From contig UQWP01000004.1 in the NCBI GenBank assembly GCA_900544825.1, forward strand, positions 8,092 to 72,091: DNA of 64,000 bases. Direction: 5' to 3'. The notes under the pieces were generated by a model, which was given only the letters and a program-made list of their open reading frames with translations, searched no databases and was not told the origin of the DNA. Every line of letters starts with the position of its first letter. Position 1 is the stretch's first letter. Below are positions 27,242 through 37,179 of this stretch, piece by piece. The DNA is from an uncultured Prevotella sp. Its GTDB lineage: Bacteria; Bacteroidota; Bacteroidia; Bacteroidales; Bacteroidaceae. Position numbers and translations under genes: made by a program.

Positions 27242-27937
27242 TTATTCTTCCTTATTACACGTTTTACACTTTGCGCTGAAGCTGTAGGTGAACGAGACCT
27301 GCAGCATAGAGTAGCTGTCCTGGTTTTTCCAGAGTCCGCTGCTCTTGATGCCATAAGGGTCTTTCACCCCATCCAGTTCATCGTTCAGCGAGAAATGGAT
27401 GCTCCAATCCACACCTACGTTCATCCGCTCGTTTATCTTGTATTTCGCCCCGATGCCCAAAGGCACGTTGGCGGTAAATACATTCTTCTGCTCTCCCTTC
27501 ACATAGGTGGCTCCCAGACCTCCGAAGATGAATGGCACCAGCCTCCTGGCTCCTCTGTAGTCTCTGCCTGTGCCGTAAGGCCAGAAGTTGTATTCGAAGA
27601 CGAGGCTCATATCCACCAGGGTATGGCTGAAGGAGTAGGCTTTCCCATCCAGGTCGGGATAATCGGTCTTCACCTTGTCGTTAGAGCCTTTCAGCTTGCC
27701 CAGCCCCAGGTTGAACCGCAGATCCTTGTAGGGATCGAAGTTGTATCTTCCCACGATGGCAGCCATCGGCTGCTGGTGGGCAAGGATATTGCCATTCAGG
27801 TCGCCTTCGTAGGCAACCAGTCCCACGCCTGCACCTATCTCCATACGATACTGGTAATCGTCCTGTGCCCTCATCACCTGCAACGGCAAGAGGAACAAGA
27901 CCGCCAGCAACAAGCATTTACACAAGCTTCTCCTCAT
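27242..27937 (-). CDS. DUF6089 outer-membrane beta-barrel protein, PorG-like
   Basis: 231 residues. Signal peptide (LLLAVLFLLPLQVMRAQ), then an eight-strand-type barrel with alternating aromatic strands (YRMEIGAGVGLVAYEGDLNG; DMSLVFEYNFWPYGTG; LVPFIFGGLGATYV) and a cysteine pair near the end (KCKTCN). The layout matches DUF6089 proteins, whose studied relative PorG belongs to the type IX secretion system; PorG-like function is inference and no other T9SS gene is in the window. The gap to uppS is 24 bases. Confidence 0.82.
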   Translation of the reverse strand: MRRSLCKCLLLAVLFLLPLQVMRAQDDYQYRMEIGAGVGLVAYEGDLNGNILAHQQPMAAIVGRYNFDPYKDLRFNLGLGKLKGSNDKVKTDYPDLDGKAYSFSHTLVDMSLVFEYNFWPYGTGRDYRGARRLVPFIFGGLGATYVKGEQKNVFTANVPLGIGAKYKINERMNVGVDWSIHFSLNDELDGVKDPYGIKSSGLWKNQDSYSMLQVSFTYSFSAKCKTCNKEE

Positions 27938-27981
27938 GTCTATACCTTACGCGATATGAATATGATTGATTCCCGCCGGTC

Positions 27982-29367
27982 TTATTCGAAGATGGTCGGG
28001 TCCTTGATCCAGGCATCCTTGTTGAATCGGCCCTTCCATACGCTGCCGTTTCTTACTACCCAGTAGAACTTGTCCTTGTCGCGGCAGAAGCCGAAGCGCT
28101 GGGTGGTAGCAGAGAATCCGGCAGGCATGGTTACGAGCGTATCTACACCCCATGTCAGTCCGTTGTTCTTGCTCTTATACCATTTGCCGTTGCTGCCGAG
28201 AGCAACGAAGCCAGAATCTGCACCGCAAACGAGCACCTGATCCATCATTGGCATCTTGCCACTCTGGAGAGAATCATATTCTATATAGTTCCATGCGCTC
28301 TCTGGAGCATTGGCAGAGTAATCAGCCACATGATTCCAGAGCGTAGCGATGGTATCGCCATAGCTTGCATCACGGGTACCGAGCAGGAGAACATTCTCTA
28401 CATTCTTCACAGAAGCGATGGTAGAAACATTCATGCTCAGGTTCTGGGTTGGCAGGAGTGAGAAGTCAGCATCCAGCTTCTGGGCAGCCCAGGTTGCGCC
28501 ATTGTCCTTAGACACGGCTATGCCTGTAGCGGTGAAGGCATAGAGATACTTGCTGCTGGCACCTACCAACTGCTTGAGCTGGCTGTCCTCGCCTACCTGA
28601 TTCCAGGTTTCTGCATCGGCAGAAGCATACACCTTGCCATCCGAGAGGATGTAGAGCTGATCGCCCATCTTCACGGCATTCTGATAATCGGCAGCAGCGA
28701 AAGTCTGGTTGGCAGTTACCTCTGCCCAGTTGTTTCCGTCGCTTGCAACACTCTTGTATATCTTCATTCCCCCGAAGGTCTTGCCAAATACATAGATGTT
28801 ACTTCCCAGGGCGAGCACCTTCAGGTCGCTGAGTGCAGCGAGATGCTCATTGAGCTGCGCCTTGGCTTGCCAGTTGAACTCATCGCCTTCCTGCTGATGC
28901 ACGTTCACCTTTACTTTGTAAGTAACGTAGGCATTGAGCGAGTTGTTATATACACGAACCTGTCGTAGCTGAGAGAAGTCGATGGAATCGGTGCTGGAAT
29001 AATACTTTGCCGAGTCGATCTTCTCAGGATAATCCTTATGCATGATGAAGATAGGGCTGCTGTTCTTGCTGCTGATGGTAGCCAATACGGCAGCGGTCCT
29101 TGTCTTGGTAGGCAAGGAATCTACGTTATAGATCTGGTGGGTAGCCTGATCTATATAAAAATGATAGTTAGCTCCATTCACTTTATCAGCGATCAGAGTA
29201 TCCTTGCCTGCAGTAGTCTTCGTGTATCTACCGAGCTTTCCCAAGGAGAAACTCGTGATGGCAGTATCATTTGTATATTCTACTACAGTCTCATCGCTGT
29301 TCAAGCATGAAGAAAGCGACAAAGTAGCTGCAACAAGTGCTATAAAAGCTAAAAATTTACTTTTCAT
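27982..29367 (-). CDS. DUF6242 lipoprotein with kelch/BNR-like repeats
   Basis: About 461 residues. Lipoprotein signal peptide with lipobox LSSC (FIALVAATLSLSSC). The body has an N-terminal Ig-like region (~30-160) and then repeated beta blades of the sialidase/BNR kind: KIYKSVASDGNNWAEV, KVYASADAETWNQVG, AVSKDNGATWAAQKL and KWYKSKNNGLTWGVD. This fits DUF6242. The role is unknown; a surface or periplasmic propeller is inferred. Start taken at 29367 (MKSKFL) since the ATG at 29376 only adds MDR. It heads the minus-strand envelope cluster; a -7 box (TAAATTTG) lies at 29400-29393. Confidence 0.82.
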   Translation of the reverse strand: MKSKFLAFIALVAATLSLSSCLNSDETVVEYTNDTAITSFSLGKLGRYTKTTAGKDTLIADKVNGANYHFYIDQATHQIYNVDSLPTKTRTAAVLATISSKNSSPIFIMHKDYPEKIDSAKYYSSTDSIDFSQLRQVRVYNNSLNAYVTYKVKVNVHQQEGDEFNWQAKAQLNEHLAALSDLKVLALGSNIYVFGKTFGGMKIYKSVASDGNNWAEVTANQTFAAADYQNAVKMGDQLYILSDGKVYASADAETWNQVGEDSQLKQLVGASSKYLYAFTATGIAVSKDNGATWAAQKLDADFSLLPTQNLSMNVSTIASVKNVENVLLLGTRDASYGDTIATLWNHVADYSANAPESAWNYIEYDSLQSGKMPMMDQVLVCGADSGFVALGSNGKWYKSKNNGLTWGVDTLVTMPAGFSATTQRFGFCRDKDKFYWVVRNGSVWKGRFNKDAWIKDPTIFE

Positions 29368-29508
29368 TCTATCCAATTTTTCTTTTTAGCTGCAAATTTA
29401 CGGAGAATTCTTCAAAAAATCGCCCTTTTCTCCTTATTATTATGCAATTTATTGATTTTAGGGGCATTTTTTATATTTTTTAGTGATTTAAAGGAGTAAA
29501 AACGAAGA

Positions 29509-29538
29509 AATCCCGCCTCTCTTACGAGAAACGGGATT
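29509..29538 (-). terminator. Terminator of pckA
   Basis: On the minus strand AATCCCG pairs with CGGGATT, with an inner TTCTC/GAGAG stem, followed by TCTTCGTTTTTAC. It lies 30 bases after the pckA stop codon. Confidence 0.75.
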
Positions 29539-29568
29539 CCATATTTAGTATAAATTCGAAATGTCGAA

Positions 29569-31182
29569 TTAGAGCTGTGGACCAGCAGCAACGAGAGCCT
29601 TACCAGCCTCGTTTGTCTCATACTTCTTGAAGTTCTTGATGAAACGAGCAGCCAAATCCTTAGCCTTCTCCTCCCACTGAGAAGCCTCAGCGTATGTATC
29701 ACGAGGATCGAGGATCTTAGGATCTACGCCTTCCAACTGTGTAGGAACTACGAAGTTGAAGAATGGGATAGTCTTTGTAGGAGCAGCGTCGATTGAGTGG
29801 TCGAGGATAGCGTCGATGATACCACGTGTATCGCGGATAGAGATACGCTTGCCTGTACCGTTCCAACCTGTGTTAACCAAGTATGCCTTAGCACCAGACT
29901 TCTGCATCTTCTTTACCAACTCCTCAGCGTACTTAGTTGGGTGCAACTCCAAGAATGCCTGACCGAAGCAAGCAGAGAATGTTGGAGTAGGCTCGGTGAT
30001 ACCGCGCTCTGTACCAGCCAACTTAGCTGTGAAGCCAGAGAGGAAGTAATACTTAGTCTGCTCAGCGTTCAAGATAGATACTGGTGGCAATACACCGAAT
30101 GCATCTGCTGAGAGGAAGATAACCTGCTTAGCAGCTGGACCCTGAGAGAATGGACGCTGGATGTTCTTGATGTGGTAGATAGGATAAGATACACGAGTAT
30201 TCTCGGTAACAGTCTTATCTGCGAAGTCAATCTTACCATCCTTAGCTACAGTTACGTTCTCGAGGAGAGCGTCACGTGTGATAGCACCGTAGATATCTGG
30301 CTCAGACTCCTTGTCGAGGTTGATAACCTTAGCGTAGCAACCACCTTCGAAGTTGAACACACCCTCGTCGTCCCATCCGTGCTCATCGTCACCGATCAAC
30401 TTACGCTTAGGGTCTGTTGACAATGTAGTCTTACCTGTACCAGAAAGACCGAAGAAGATAGCTGTATTCTCACCGTTCATATCTGTGTTGGCAGAGCAGT
30501 GCATAGAAGCCATACCCTTCAATGGCAAGAAGTAGTTCATCATAGAGAACATACCCTTCTTCATCTCACCACCATACCATGTGTTGATGATAACCTGCTC
30601 CTTAGATGTTACGTTGAATACAACGGCTGTCTCTGAGTGGAGACCCAACTCCTTCCAGTTCTCAACCTTTGCCTTAGAAGCATTGTAAACGATGAAGTCT
30701 GGCTCCTGATCGAACTCAGCCTCGTTCTGAGGACGGATGAACATATTTGTTACGAAGTGTGCCTGCCATGCTACCTCAACGATGAAACGTACCTTCATAC
30801 GTGTATCCTTGTGTGTACCGCAGAAACCATCTACTACGAACAACTTCTTGTTAGAAAGCTCCTTCTTAGCGATCTCCTTAACGGCATTCCAAGCCTCTGG
30901 AGTAGCCTTGTGGTTATCGTTATGATATTCCTCAGAATCCCACCATACAGTGTCGTGAGATGTAGCATCGTCAACGATGAACTTGTCTTTAGGAGAACGA
31001 CCAGTGTAAATACCAGTCATTACGTTAACTGCACCGAGCTCAGTCTCCTGACCAACCTCAAAACCCTCGAGACCTTCCTTAGTCTCCTCATTGAACAATA
31101 CCTCATAAGAAGGATTGTAGAGAACCTCAGTTGTACCTGTGATTCCGTACTTTGCTAAAACTGACTTATCAAACTTTGCCAT
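29569..31182 (-). CDS. pckA: Phosphoenolpyruvate carboxykinase (ATP)
   Basis: 537 residues. [11 protein letters not shown] (P-loop, 245-255), [13 protein letters not shown] near 60, [20 protein letters not shown] before the P-loop and the adenine-binding [20 protein letters not shown] are all present. It interconverts oxaloacetate and phosphoenolpyruvate; in succinate-forming gut Bacteroidota it mainly runs in the carboxylating direction and conserves ATP. The codon use is that of a highly expressed gene. It is monocistronic with a perfect promoter at 31265-31295 and its own terminator. Confidence 0.97.
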   Translation of the reverse strand: MAKFDKSVLAKYGITGTTEVLYNPSYEVLFNEETKEGLEGFEVGQETELGAVNVMTGIYTGRSPKDKFIVDDATSHDTVWWDSEEYHNDNHKATPEAWNAVKEIAKKELSNKKLFVVDGFCGTHKDTRMKVRFIVEVAWQAHFVTNMFIRPQNEAEFDQEPDFIVYNASKAKVENWKELGLHSETAVVFNVTSKEQVIINTWYGGEMKKGMFSMMNYFLPLKGMASMHCSANTDMNGENTAIFFGLSGTGKTTLSTDPKRKLIGDDEHGWDDEGVFNFEGGCYAKVINLDKESEPDIYGAITRDALLENVTVAKDGKIDFADKTVTENTRVSYPIYHIKNIQRPFSQGPAAKQVIFLSADAFGVLPPVSILNAEQTKYYFLSGFTAKLAGTERGITEPTPTFSACFGQAFLELHPTKYAEELVKKMQKSGAKAYLVNTGWNGTGKRISIRDTRGIIDAILDHSIDAAPTKTIPFFNFVVPTQLEGVDPKILDPRDTYAEASQWEEKAKDLAARFIKNFKKYETNEAGKALVAAGPQL

Positions 31183-31264
31183 TTTATTTTAAATGTATTT
31201 AAGTTGTGAATAATTTCTCTTTACTTTGGTTGACAGAAGAAATCTTCATTCTCCAAAACCGCCG

Positions 31265-31295
31265 CAAAGTTACAAAAAATATGTTTTATAGCAAA
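31265..31295 (-). promoter_or_regulatory. Promoter of pckA
   Basis: Minus-strand TTTG (31295-31292), exactly 19 bases, TAACTTTG (31272-31265), giving an ~80-nt leader. The rest of the 31183-31635 gap holds only this promoter, the upp promoter and an A/T-rich stretch. Confidence 0.75.
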
Positions 31296-31521
31296 GATTC
31301 TTAGATAATATTCTTGCTTTTTAAAAGCTTTTTAGGTTAAAGAATTAAAAAATCGACCAATTCATCTATAATTTGCCATATTGACTTTGCAAATATTCGC
31401 TGCAAATCTGCTTCATCCAAATTCATTTTTCCACCTATTTTATATATAGGGCTTCAGAAGGCACATCAAAGCTCATGGATGACACCCGGTGAAGGCGGAG
31501 GAAAAAAATAACGGAAAACAT

Positions 31522-31552
31522 TTTGTGGTTTCCGGATTTTGCCTTATCTTTG
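31522..31552 (+). promoter_or_regulatory. Promoter of upp
   Basis: TTTG at 31522-31525, exactly 19 bases, TATCTTTG at 31545-31552. The leader to the ATG at 31636 would be about 75 nt. Confidence 0.75.
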
Positions 31553-31635
31553 CAACACCTTTGCTGCATCTTTACAGAAGATTTCAGAAGGAATAAACAT
31601 CGATTGAAATAACAAGAATATAAATACTACGACTT

Positions 31636-32295
31636 ATGAAAATTAATAATCTGAGCGAGCATAACTGCATCATCAACCGATATCTGGCTGAGATGCGCGA
31701 CTGCGAGTATCAAAAGAACCGACTCCTCTTCCGCAACAACATCAAGAGAATCGGCGAGTATGAGGCATTTGAGATTTCAAAGACCCTCAATTACGAGAAC
31801 AGAGACGTGACTACCCCTCTTGGTGTAGCCCAGGTTAATTTCCCTACCGACAAGATTGTCATCGGTACCATATTCCGTGCCGGTCTGCCTTTCCACGAGG
31901 GTTTCCTCAATATCTTCGACCACTCCGGCAATGCTTTCGTGAGTGCCTATCGCGAATATACCAACAAGGAGCATACCGAGGTGGGGGTTCATATCGAGTA
32001 TCTGGCTACTCCAGACCTCACCGGCAAGACACTCATCATCGCAGACCCGATGCTTGCCACCGGTATCAGCATGGAGATGGGTATGAAGGCGCTCCTTACC
32101 AAGGGAAAACCTAAGCACATCCATGTAGCCTGCGTGCTTGCCGCTCCTGAAGGCATCGAGCACGTCAAGAAGACATTCCCGGAGGATAAGACTACCATCT
32201 GGTGTGCATCCATCGATGAGGGACTGAACGAGCACAAGTATATCGTTCCTGGTTTCGGCGATGCGGGCGACCTCTGCTACGGAAGCAAGCTCTAA
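31636..32295 (+). CDS. upp: Uracil phosphoribosyltransferase
   Basis: 219 residues. PRPP-binding motif LIIADPMLATGISMEMGMKAL, substrate regions TIFRAGLPFHEGFL and the uracil-binding end YIVPGFGDAGDLCYGSK. It salvages uracil to UMP. It is slightly unusual in the N-terminal 70 residues, as is common in Bacteroidota Upp. It has its own promoter; its 3' side runs into a repeat-rich intergenic block. The nearby uridine-kinase-like gene (32813-34474) suggests a local pyrimidine-salvage pairing, though the two are convergent. Confidence 0.94.
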   Translation: MKINNLSEHNCIINRYLAEMRDCEYQKNRLLFRNNIKRIGEYEAFEISKTLNYENRDVTTPLGVAQVNFPTDKIVIGTIFRAGLPFHEGFLNIFDHSGNAFVSAYREYTNKEHTEVGVHIEYLATPDLTGKTLIIADPMLATGISMEMGMKALLTKGKPKHIHVACVLAAPEGIEHVKKTFPEDKTTIWCASIDEGLNEHKYIVPGFGDAGDLCYGSKL

Positions 32296-32321
32296 AGCGA
32301 AAAACGGCTGCGCAGAAAGCC

Positions 32322-32669
32322 ACTTTCGCTTTTACCCTTCACCCTTCACCTTTTTAGGATAAACCACTAGCTATCAGTACATTAAACAGGTAAAGGGTTA
32401 AACCAACCCTTCACCACCCTTCACCCACCCTTCACCTTTTCACGAAGTCCAGCCATCATTGAAGACAGTGGCTGGTCATCATAGATGACAAGAGCTGGTC
32501 ACCATAGATGACCAAACTTAGTTTCTGAAATGATTCGCCCACTCATAAATTCAGGGTGAAGGGTGGTGAAGGGAGGGTGAAGGGTCAAGCCAACCCTTCA
32601 CCCGTCCTACTCTTTGTATATCAACAACTTACACCCAAAAGGTGAAGGGTGAAGGGTAAAAGCGAAAGT
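32322..32669. repeat. Nested inverted and direct repeats built on CCCTTCACC
   Basis: The outer arms are a 33-bp perfect inverted repeat (32322-32354 and 32637-32669). Inside them a second pair of arms, 32405-32436 and about 32553-32585, each with three CCCTTCACC-type units, are nearly complementary. The centre (32450-32516) has two copies of CTGGTCAYCATAGATGAC. No ORF of note is present. The block sits between the convergent upp and nucleoside kinase genes. Confidence 0.85.
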
Positions 32670-32738
32670 AGCGCTTGATACGCAAGAAAATGAAGCAGTA
32701 GCGCTTACCAGCAAAACTCCTTCACGACATAACGAATC

Positions 32739-32799
32739 TTGCCTCACCACGGCAAGATATTGCCCTGGCAGAGGGCAATATTGTGCCATAGTGAGGCAA
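32739..32799. repeat. Long three-step hairpin after the nucleoside kinase gene
   Basis: Arms TTGCCTCAC/GTGAGGCAA (32739-32747, 32791-32799), then GGCA/TGCC, then ATATTGCCCT/AGGGCAATAT (32757-32766, 32772-32781) around a 5-base loop. No downstream T-run on either strand, so it is not a plain terminator. Confidence 0.75.
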
Positions 32800-32812
32800 A
32801 AAACACTAACTC

Positions 32813-34474
32813 CTAATAATGGAATGAGCTGCCGCCCAGAAACTCTCGCAAGAGGGAGGTTGGAGGCAGATTATTATAAGGTATTCCCTTGAAATACTTC
32901 AGGAACTTCAGCAGGCGGTAAGCCTCAGCAAATTCCTCACAATTCTCCGGCACCTGCTGGAGCAACGGCTCTGCCTGCATCTTGAGAACCGACAACTCGT
33001 AGAGCATCGCCGTATTCAGCATCGCATCGGCATTTTCCTGGAACGGGAATATCCACTTGTTCTCACCGGCTCTTACCGACGGCCAGCGGCGGATGGTTTC
33101 CTGGGCAGATACACCTCTATATTTATAGTCGCGGATGATGCGGCGCAGCAGACGGTTATCCGTTGTAGGGATGTAGTTGTGATTATCCAGCAGAATGGTG
33201 GTCAGCGCAGAAGCATACACACGGAAGATCTGCTCTTCAGGAACATGCGCCGTAAGCTCCGGATTCAGGGCGTGGATTCCCTCTACCACCAGAACATTGT
33301 TAGGCTCCAGCTTCAACTTCTTTCCACTCTTCACACTCTTGCCCGAAGGGAAATCGTATTTCGGCAGTTCCACCTCCTCGCCACGGAAGAGCGCATTAAA
33401 CTGCTCGTTGAGCAAATCGAGGTTCAGGGCATAGATACTCTCAAAATCAAACTCACCATTCTCATCCTTCGGTGTCTTATCCCTATCCACGAAGTAATCA
33501 TCGAGCGAAATCTGCAGAGGCTTCAGTCCGTTTACGGCAAGCTGGATGCTCAGACGCTTGCAGGAAGTAGTCTTGCCCGAAGAAGACGGACCCGCCAGCA
33601 GCACCAGCTTCACCCCTTCCCGACTGGCAATCTCCTCGGCAATCTTCGCCAGCTTCTTCTCCTGCAGTGCCTCGCTTATATTGATGATATCCGTAGTATG
33701 CCCCACGTCGATAGCCTGGTTGAAGTCGCCCACGGTTCTGATACCCAGGATTTCCTGCCAGCGATGATGCTCCTTGAAAATATCAAACATCTTGTCCTGC
33801 CGGGTCATTTCGCCCAGCACATCCGGGTTGCTGACCGAAGGAATGCGCAGCAACATGCCATCATAGTACTTCTCCAACCCGAAGAGATAGAGCTGGGAGG
33901 TATTGGTAAGCAGGGTGCCATAATAATAATCCACATATTCACCTATTTTATAATAGGTGGTATAGATGGAACCCGAAGTCTTGAGAAGCTTCACCTTCTC
34001 CACATCTCCCTTTTCCTGGAAGAGGGCGATGGCCTCCTCGGTAGGCACCGTGAAGCGGCGTATCGGCATCTTGGAGTCGATGATCTCCTGCATGCGGCGG
34101 CGGAGGATGTTCACATCCTCATCCACTACCGGGCGCCCCAGACGGATATCCACATAGAATCCGTTGGATACCGGAATATCAATGACCACATCCGTATTCG
34201 GATAAATATCCTGCACCGCCTTGCACAGCACGAAGAAAAGCGTCCGGGTATAGGCACGCGAACCCGACGCAGAAGTCATATCCAGGAATTCCACATCCTT
34301 GGAGTTATAAACACGGTAATGCATGCCTTCCACCTTGTTATTTACCCTCGCAGACACCGGTCCATGGGTCATTTTGAGGTCAAATGAAGAAAAAACATCA
34401 AAAAGTGTGCTTCCGATTTCGACTTTCTGAGATTTTTTATTATTTTTGCAACGGATTTGTATCTTCTGTTTCAT
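32813..34474 (-). CDS. Nucleoside (uridine) kinase-like protein with TGS-like N-terminus
   Basis: 553 residues. The first ~70 residues resemble a TGS/ubiquitin-like fold (KIQIRCKNNKKSQKVEIGST), the next ~200 resemble the editing/second domain found in threonyl-tRNA synthetase-like proteins (VSNGFYVDIRLGRPVVDEDV), and the C-terminal half is a P-loop uridine-kinase domain: GPSSSGKT at 295-302, LDDYFVDRDKTPKDENGEFD, VVEGIHALNP. Such fusions are annotated as nucleoside kinase in Bacteroidota and Firmicutes. The substrate is inferred to be uridine/cytidine or a related nucleoside. A TAACTTTG -7 box lies at 34501-34494 (minus strand). Confidence 0.85.
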   Translation of the reverse strand: MKQKIQIRCKNNKKSQKVEIGSTLFDVFSSFDLKMTHGPVSARVNNKVEGMHYRVYNSKDVEFLDMTSASGSRAYTRTLFFVLCKAVQDIYPNTDVVIDIPVSNGFYVDIRLGRPVVDEDVNILRRRMQEIIDSKMPIRRFTVPTEEAIALFQEKGDVEKVKLLKTSGSIYTTYYKIGEYVDYYYGTLLTNTSQLYLFGLEKYYDGMLLRIPSVSNPDVLGEMTRQDKMFDIFKEHHRWQEILGIRTVGDFNQAIDVGHTTDIINISEALQEKKLAKIAEEIASREGVKLVLLAGPSSSGKTTSCKRLSIQLAVNGLKPLQISLDDYFVDRDKTPKDENGEFDFESIYALNLDLLNEQFNALFRGEEVELPKYDFPSGKSVKSGKKLKLEPNNVLVVEGIHALNPELTAHVPEEQIFRVYASALTTILLDNHNYIPTTDNRLLRRIIRDYKYRGVSAQETIRRWPSVRAGENKWIFPFQENADAMLNTAMLYELSVLKMQAEPLLQQVPENCEEFAEAYRLLKFLKYFKGIPYNNLPPTSLLREFLGGSSFHY

Positions 34475-34645
34475 TTGCGTTAAAACTATGTTACAAAGTT
34501 AATAATCTACAGCCTAACGAAGACCTCCCTGGAGGACGTTCACCAGGCCTGAGCAAGCCCCCAAACGGAGCATTGCTTACAGAGCGTAAAGTTACGAAAA
34601 AAAACGTAAACTTGATGATTTTGACAACATTAATTAAGTTATAAT

Positions 34646-36355
34646 ATGTCGATTTGGATATTTTTTAGGCTTATCGGAGCACTCGCCTTACTGATGTTTG
34701 GTATGAAGACCATGAGCGATAGTTTGCAGAAGATGGCAGGACCACAGCTCCGCCATGTGTTAGGAACTATGACCACCAATCGTTTGACGGGCATCCTCTC
34801 GGGTACGCTCATCACGGCTGCCGTACAGTCTTCTACTGCTACGACAGTGATGACGGTATCATTCGTAAATGCCGGTCTCCTCACCCTTGCCCAGGCTATT
34901 TCGGTTATCATGGGTGCCAATATCGGTACCACGCTCACCGCCTGGATCATGAGTGCAGGATTCTCGTTCAACATCACCGACTTTGTATGGCCGGCGTTCT
35001 TCATCGCCATCATCCTCATCTATAGCAAGAAGCGCAAGATCGTAGGCGACTTCATCTTCGGTATCTCCTTTATGTTCCTCGGTTTGGGTACACTTCGCCA
35101 AACCGGTATCGACATGGATCTGGCTCATAACCAGCCGGTTCTGGAGTTCTTCTCCAGTTTCGACCCTCACAGTTTCCAGACTACCATCACCTTCCTGATC
35201 ATTGGTAGTATCCTGACCATGTGTGTGCAGAGTTCAGCAGCCGTCATGGCGATTACGATGATTCTCTGTTCTACCGGCGTACTGCCTATCTATCAGGGTA
35301 TTGCGCTCGTGATGGGTGAGAATATCGGTACCACCGTAACTTCCAACGTAGCAGCACTCACCGCCAACACGCAGGCGCGAAGAGCGGCGATGGCGCACAT
35401 GGTGTTCAACATCTTCGGTGTGCTGTGGATACTCTGTGTATTCCGTCCGTTCATCCATCTGGTTTGCGGCTGGGTAGGTTATGACGACATGATGGAGAAG
35501 ACCGATCCTCACTTCGTAGCCAATGCAGCGAAGCTGTCGTTCGTGCTCGCCGCCTTCCATACCACGTTCAACCTCTCCAACACCTTTATCCTGGTATGGT
35601 TTATCCCACAGATAGAGAAGCTGGTATGCAAGAGTATCCGTCCTAAGAAGAATGCCGACGAAGATGATTTCCGTCTGCGTTTCATCCAGAGTGGTATCAT
35701 GAAGACTCCGGAAATCTCAGTACTCGAGGCTCAGAAGGAAATCCACTGTTTCGCCGAGCGCATCCAGCGTATGTTCGGTATGGTGAAGGAACTCCTGGGC
35801 GAGACCAACGACGACAAGTTCATCAAGCTCTATACCCGCATCGAGAAATACGAGGGAATCTCCGACAACATGGAGATTGAGATTGCGAAATATCTCGACC
35901 AGGTGAGCGATTCTCATCTTTCTGATGAGACCAAGGCGAAGATCCGCGCCATGCTGCGTGAGATTTCAGAGATTGAGAGTATCGGCGACAGCTGTTTCAA
36001 CATAGCCCGCACCCTCAACCGCCGCATCCGTGGCAAGGAAGACTTCATTCCTTCTCAGTATGAGCACATGCACCAGATGATGGAGCTTACAGATAATGCC
36101 CTCACCCAGATGAACATCACCCTGGTGGGTCATAAGGTAGATAATGATGCCAACCTCTCTTTCAACATCGAGAACGAGATCAACAACTATCGCAACCAGT
36201 TGAAGAGCCAGAACATCAACGATGTAAACAACCATCTCTACACCTACGCCATCGGTACCATGTACATGGATATCATCCAGGAATGCGAGAAGCTCGGCGA
36301 CTACGTGGTAAACGTAGTAGAGGCTCGTATGGGCGTAAGACAGCATGAGGCTTAA
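34646..36355 (+). CDS. Na+/phosphate symporter family protein with PhoU-like tail
   Basis: 569 residues. Two inverted NptA/PiT-II repeats carry the QSS motifs: TAAVQSSTATTVMTVSFVNA (first) and MCVQSSAAVMAITMILC (second), each followed by GANIGTT / GENIGTT. Eight or so membrane helices occupy residues 1-320; residues 340-560 form a helical PhoU-like domain (RIQRMFGMVKELLGE ... YDYVVNVVEARMG-like end). It should import phosphate with sodium. The gene is monocistronic and ends at a strong terminator. The 34475-34645 gap upstream has no clear plus-strand promoter. Confidence 0.9.
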   Translation: MSIWIFFRLIGALALLMFGMKTMSDSLQKMAGPQLRHVLGTMTTNRLTGILSGTLITAAVQSSTATTVMTVSFVNAGLLTLAQAISVIMGANIGTTLTAWIMSAGFSFNITDFVWPAFFIAIILIYSKKRKIVGDFIFGISFMFLGLGTLRQTGIDMDLAHNQPVLEFFSSFDPHSFQTTITFLIIGSILTMCVQSSAAVMAITMILCSTGVLPIYQGIALVMGENIGTTVTSNVAALTANTQARRAAMAHMVFNIFGVLWILCVFRPFIHLVCGWVGYDDMMEKTDPHFVANAAKLSFVLAAFHTTFNLSNTFILVWFIPQIEKLVCKSIRPKKNADEDDFRLRFIQSGIMKTPEISVLEAQKEIHCFAERIQRMFGMVKELLGETNDDKFIKLYTRIEKYEGISDNMEIEIAKYLDQVSDSHLSDETKAKIRAMLREISEIESIGDSCFNIARTLNRRIRGKEDFIPSQYEHMHQMMELTDNALTQMNITLVGHKVDNDANLSFNIENEINNYRNQLKSQNINDVNNHLYTYAIGTMYMDIIQECEKLGDYVVNVVEARMGVRQHEA

Positions 36356-36406
36356 GCCCTCAATGAAATTAGCTGCATGAGGCTAACCCCCCAATGAATT
36401 TAATGA

Positions 36407-36444
36407 AAAAAGCTTGGAATCGCAATCGTGATTCCAAGCTTTTT
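36407..36444. terminator. Bidirectional terminator
   Basis: A 15-bp perfect stem (36407-36421 with 36430-36444), 8-base loop and T-rich flank. It serves the Na/Pi symporter and the convergent 36456-37049 gene. Confidence 0.85.
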
Positions 36445-36455
36445 GCTTTTTGTCT

Positions 36456-37049
36456 TTATGTTTCAGGAAGGTCCAGAATCACCCCCCCCAGATTCCACTT
36501 GATTCCTCCATTCAGACCTGCTACATAGTTGCAGAGCGGGATGCCGGGATGGCTGAGGTTGGAAAGATAAAGCGGCTGATCCTCAACAAACTGCGGGCAG
36601 GTGAAGGTATCCCCCTTTGCCAGCTTGCTGTTGATGCTATCCACCACCTCGAAGGTATCATTGCCTTGATATTTGATGGTAAGCACTCTGCCCGGACACC
36701 AGGTCAATCTCACCTGTTCCCCCTTCTGCAAGGCATCCGCTATGAGCTTACTCTTCACGAAGAAGCGGCTGGAAGACATAACTTCGTTTCCACCCGAAAA
36801 AGCCTCCCAGTCGGAATAACCTATCATACGGGAAAGCAAATTAAGATTATACTTGCTCGGTTTGCATGGCGAAGCCACATATCCCCACATACGCTTCAGG
36901 GTACTCACCGAGATGGTCTCGTTGGTATAGCCCTCTATCTGGCGGGAGAGAAATTCAAAGTCTTTAGGTGTCTTGACGGATCTTCCCACCAAGGTTTCCA
37001 CTTCCTGCTTCAAGCGCTCGAAATCTTCTGGATTATAATTATCTATCAT
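36456..37049 (-). CDS. Hypothetical protein with HTH-like N-terminus
   Basis: 197 residues, not recognised as a named family. The first ~90 residues are helical, with a segment (NETISVSTLKRMWGYV) that looks like the recognition part of a helix-turn-helix, and LLSRMIGYSDWEAFSGG. The last ~100 residues are beta-rich (GEQVRLTWCPGRVLTIKYQG). No signal peptide or membrane helix. A regulator is a fair guess. The promoter box TATCTTTG is at 37082-37075 (minus strand). Confidence 0.75.
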   Translation of the reverse strand: MIDNYNPEDFERLKQEVETLVGRSVKTPKDFEFLSRQIEGYTNETISVSTLKRMWGYVASPCKPSKYNLNLLSRMIGYSDWEAFSGGNEVMSSSRFFVKSKLIADALQKGEQVRLTWCPGRVLTIKYQGNDTFEVVDSINSKLAKGDTFTCPQFVEDQPLYLSNLSHPGIPLCNYVAGLNGGIKWNLGGVILDLPET

Positions 37050-37179
37050 TTTCTATTCCTTTCTTTTTTTGCAGCAAAGATACACATTTTTTCCCACTCT
37101 CAATCATTCTTTTTTCATTTTCTTCATCAGTCTTTGAAAATGAACCAATTTGAACCAATGCTATCTCAAAAGTTTTTCG

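Noticed and set aside
32322..32669. CRISPR array
   Set aside because: The repeats are of unequal spacing, nested and inverted, with no spacer pattern and no cas gene.
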